Below, piece by piece: positions 4,554-6,179 of a DNA stretch of 6,179 bases. The stretch's first letter is position 1. Each line of letters opens with the position of its first letter. The translations under genes and the position numbers were made by a program. The DNA comes from Caryophanales bacterium UBA5632 (lineage in GTDB: Bacteria > Bacillota_I > Bacilli_A > Izemoplasmatales > Hujiaoplasmataceae), in NCBI GenBank assembly GCA_002421405.1, contig DIJY01000131.1, positions 4,751-10,929 of the forward strand, in the 5' to 3' direction. The notes beneath the pieces are model-generated. The model did not search any database and was not told the DNA's origin. It saw nothing but the letters and a program-made list of their open reading frames with translations.

Positions 4554-6179
4554 CTATCCTCGGTAGGAACTTTTATGTTCTGCGCGTCTTGGCTTTGAAA
4601 TTGAAAGGCCAGCACGTTTGCCTTTAAGCTTTGTGTTGTTTAATGTCCTCATGATTTCATCACGGAAATTCGAAGGAACACTGAAGAAAGAAAATTCTGT
4701 TAAAATCGCAATATTTTGAACATCTTTTCTTGAAATTTTGATTTTTGAACAAACAAAATCCAAAATATCAGAGACCGTTAATTCATCTTGTTTACCAAGG
4801 TTTAAATGGAATCTTGCTTGATTTGATTCTTCTTTTGATCCCCAAACCTTCTTGGACTCAAACTCTTCATTAATGTCAGCGACATTCGCTTCAACTGAAC
4901 TCTTCGATTCAAGCATTTTGAGTAATGCGACAATGATTTGATCTTCGGTCATCGTTGATTGAATCATTTTATTCATCATCTCGTATTGCGATTCAAAGTT
5001 TGTCTCGGAAGAAACAAGGGCTTGAATTTTATCGATGATTTTTTGATTTTTCACATCAAGAACCTTGTCGTAAGTTGGAATACTGCGTTTCTTGATTTTT
5101 GTTTTCGTAATCCGTTCGATTTCTTCGATTTGTTTTAGTTCGCCTTTAGAAACCAGCGTAAACGAATATCCAATATTGCCAATACGGCCAGTACGTCCGA
5201 TACGGTGAACATAATAATCTGCTTTTTCAGGAACATCGTAGTTGAATACAGCTTCAACTTCTTTGATGTCTAATCCTCTTGCGGCGACATCGGTCGCCAC
5301 CATGACATCGATAATCCCATTATGAAATTTCTTTAAGACATCGAGTCGCGTCGTTTGTGGTAAATCACCATGGATTTTATCACAATTGATTCCGCGTTCA
5401 ATTAACTCTTGGGTTAATTCGTCAACTTGAACTTTCGTATTGCAGAAAATCAAGGACAATTTCGGACGGTAAACATTTAAAAGACGATAAATCGCTTCGG
5501 TTTTGTTTTCACGTCTGACTTTATAATAATATTGGCTGACATCTTGATTTGTGGAGTCTTCGCCAATGACTTTGACCAATTCAGGATCAATCATGTAACT
5601 TTTTGCCAAGCCAATAATACTTCTTGGCATCGTTGCCGAAAACATCAATGTTTGTCTTTCCGTCGGGACGGCTTGGAAGATCTTTTCAATGTCTTCTTGG
5701 AAGCCCATTTTTAACATTTCATCGGCTTCATCAAGTACCATGAATTTCAAATGATCAAAACGAATCGTTTTACGTTCTAAATGATCGATTGTTCTTCCGG
5801 GAGTTCCGATTATGATTTGCGGTTTCTTTTTCAGTTTATAGAGTTGATTTGTAATCGGATCACCACCAAAAACAGTGACAATTCGGCATCCTGGAATGTA
5901 TTTAGCCATCCGCATCATTTCGTCGTGGATTTGAACGGCGAGTTCTCTCGTCGGTGCTAAGACCAGCGCTTGAACGACTTCGATATTAAAATTTAATTTT
6001 TCTAAAATCGGTATGCCAAAAGCGGCGGTTTTACCAGTACCTGTATGTGAATGACCGATGATGTCTTTTCCTGCTAGTAGTAAAGGAATGGTTAACTCTT
6101 GAATTTCTGTCAAGGCATTGAAACCCATTTCTTCAATTGCTTGTTTAATTTCACTTCTTAATTCCATGTTTAATTCCAT
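4554..6179 (-). CDS. deaD: DEAD-box ATP-dependent RNA helicase with DbpA-type RNA-binding domain (DeaD/CshA-like), start at or beyond window edge
   Basis: A 541-residue ATP-dependent RNA helicase, expected to act in ribosome assembly, mRNA decay or cold adaptation. All core motifs are present: Q motif (GF...TEIQ, 19-27), motif I SHTGTGKT (44-51), PTREL (76-80), GG (105-106), TPGR (126-129), DEAD (150-153), SAT (181-183), IFCNT (244-248), ATDVAARGLDI (295-305) and HRIGRTGR (325-332). A variable linker follows (about 365-450). Residues 455-528 match the DbpA-type RRM (FHLNLGKQDELT, then FSFFSVP, then LKGKRAG), followed by a short basic tail, RRAEHKSSYRG. The first visible ATG is at the last three bases of the window. 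The Phe normally found about 17 residues before the Q motif is absent, so the true start may lie upstream; no ribosome-binding site can be seen. No clear terminator separates it from the degV promoter, so some read-through is possible. Confidence 0.94.
   Translation of the reverse strand: MELNMELRSEIKQAIEEMGFNALTEIQELTIPLLLAGKDIIGHSHTGTGKTAAFGIPILEKLNFNIEVVQALVLAPTRELAVQIHDEMMRMAKYIPGCRIVTVFGGDPITNQLYKLKKKPQIIIGTPGRTIDHLERKTIRFDHLKFMVLDEADEMLKMGFQEDIEKIFQAVPTERQTLMFSATMPRSIIGLAKSYMIDPELVKVIGEDSTNQDVSQYYYKVRRENKTEAIYRLLNVYRPKLSLIFCNTKVQVDELTQELIERGINCDKIHGDLPQTTRLDVLKKFHNGIIDVMVATDVAARGLDIKEVEAVFNYDVPEKADYYVHRIGRTGRIGNIGYSFTLVSKGELKQIEEIERITKTKIKKRSIPTYDKVLDVKNQKIIDKIQALVSSETNFESQYEMMNKMIQSTMTEDQIIVALLKMLESKSSVEANVADINEEFESKKVWGSKEESNQARFHLNLGKQDELTVSDILDFVCSKIKISRKDVQNIAILTEFSFFSVPSNFRDEIMRTLNNTKLKGKRAGLSISKPRRAEHKSSYRG

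Noticed and set aside
4550..4573. Hairpin around the helicase stop (GTTC/GAAC arms) as a terminator
   Set aside because: The stem is short with a bulge and is not followed by a T run on the minus strand, so it is not a convincing terminator.
5532..5714. Plus-strand open frame of 60 codons inside the helicase gene
   Set aside because: It is antisense to helicase core motifs, including the DEAD and SAT region, with no independent support.

Overview
The window comes from a low-GC, Gram-positive-type bacterium. UGA is used as a stop (the genes ending at 180 and 438), so it does not use the mycoplasma code. Promoters are sigma-A-like, Shine-Dalgarno sites are strong, and the gene families (DUF1146, DegV, PadR with a HAAS-type partner, Gx transporter, CshA/DeaD-type helicase) are typical of Bacillota. 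A Bacilli or standard-code Mollicutes relative (Acholeplasma or Izemoplasma type) is my guess, made from style only.

Layout: bases 1-180 hold the 3' end of an unidentified plus-strand gene. It converges, across a bidirectional terminator, on a minus-strand pair: a NusG-domain-II membrane protein (944-438) and a DUF1146 membrane protein (433-212). A compact divergent promoter region (about 945-1071) also drives the plus-strand lipoprotein ApbE, an FAD:protein FMN transferase (1072-2208). After two stacked terminators comes a minus-strand Gx transporter family membrane protein (2788-2270) with its own promoter. Next is a minus-strand operon in the order degV, padR, HAAS-type two-TM protein (4467 down to 2860), with a consensus promoter at one end and a 12-bp hairpin terminator at the other. 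The right edge is filled by a minus-strand DEAD-box RNA helicase with a DbpA-type RNA-binding domain (6179-4554).

The most interesting part is 438-2788. The NusG-II protein, the ApbE lipoprotein and the Gx transporter match the families of EetA, FmnB and EetB of flavin-based extracellular electron transfer in Listeria and relatives. Here they form three separately promoted units with apbE inverted between the other two, and no flavinylated substrate, Ndh2 or demethylmenaquinone gene is visible. The apbE and Gx genes share an almost identical start-region layout: an extended -10, six bases, then GGTGATTT directly before the start codon. The NusG-II gene appears to start at a rare ATC codon behind a very strong ribosome-binding site. 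The system is therefore probably a rearranged member of a known type rather than an entirely new one. The second unit (DegV, PadR, HAAS-type protein) looks like a membrane or lipid-related regulatory operon.
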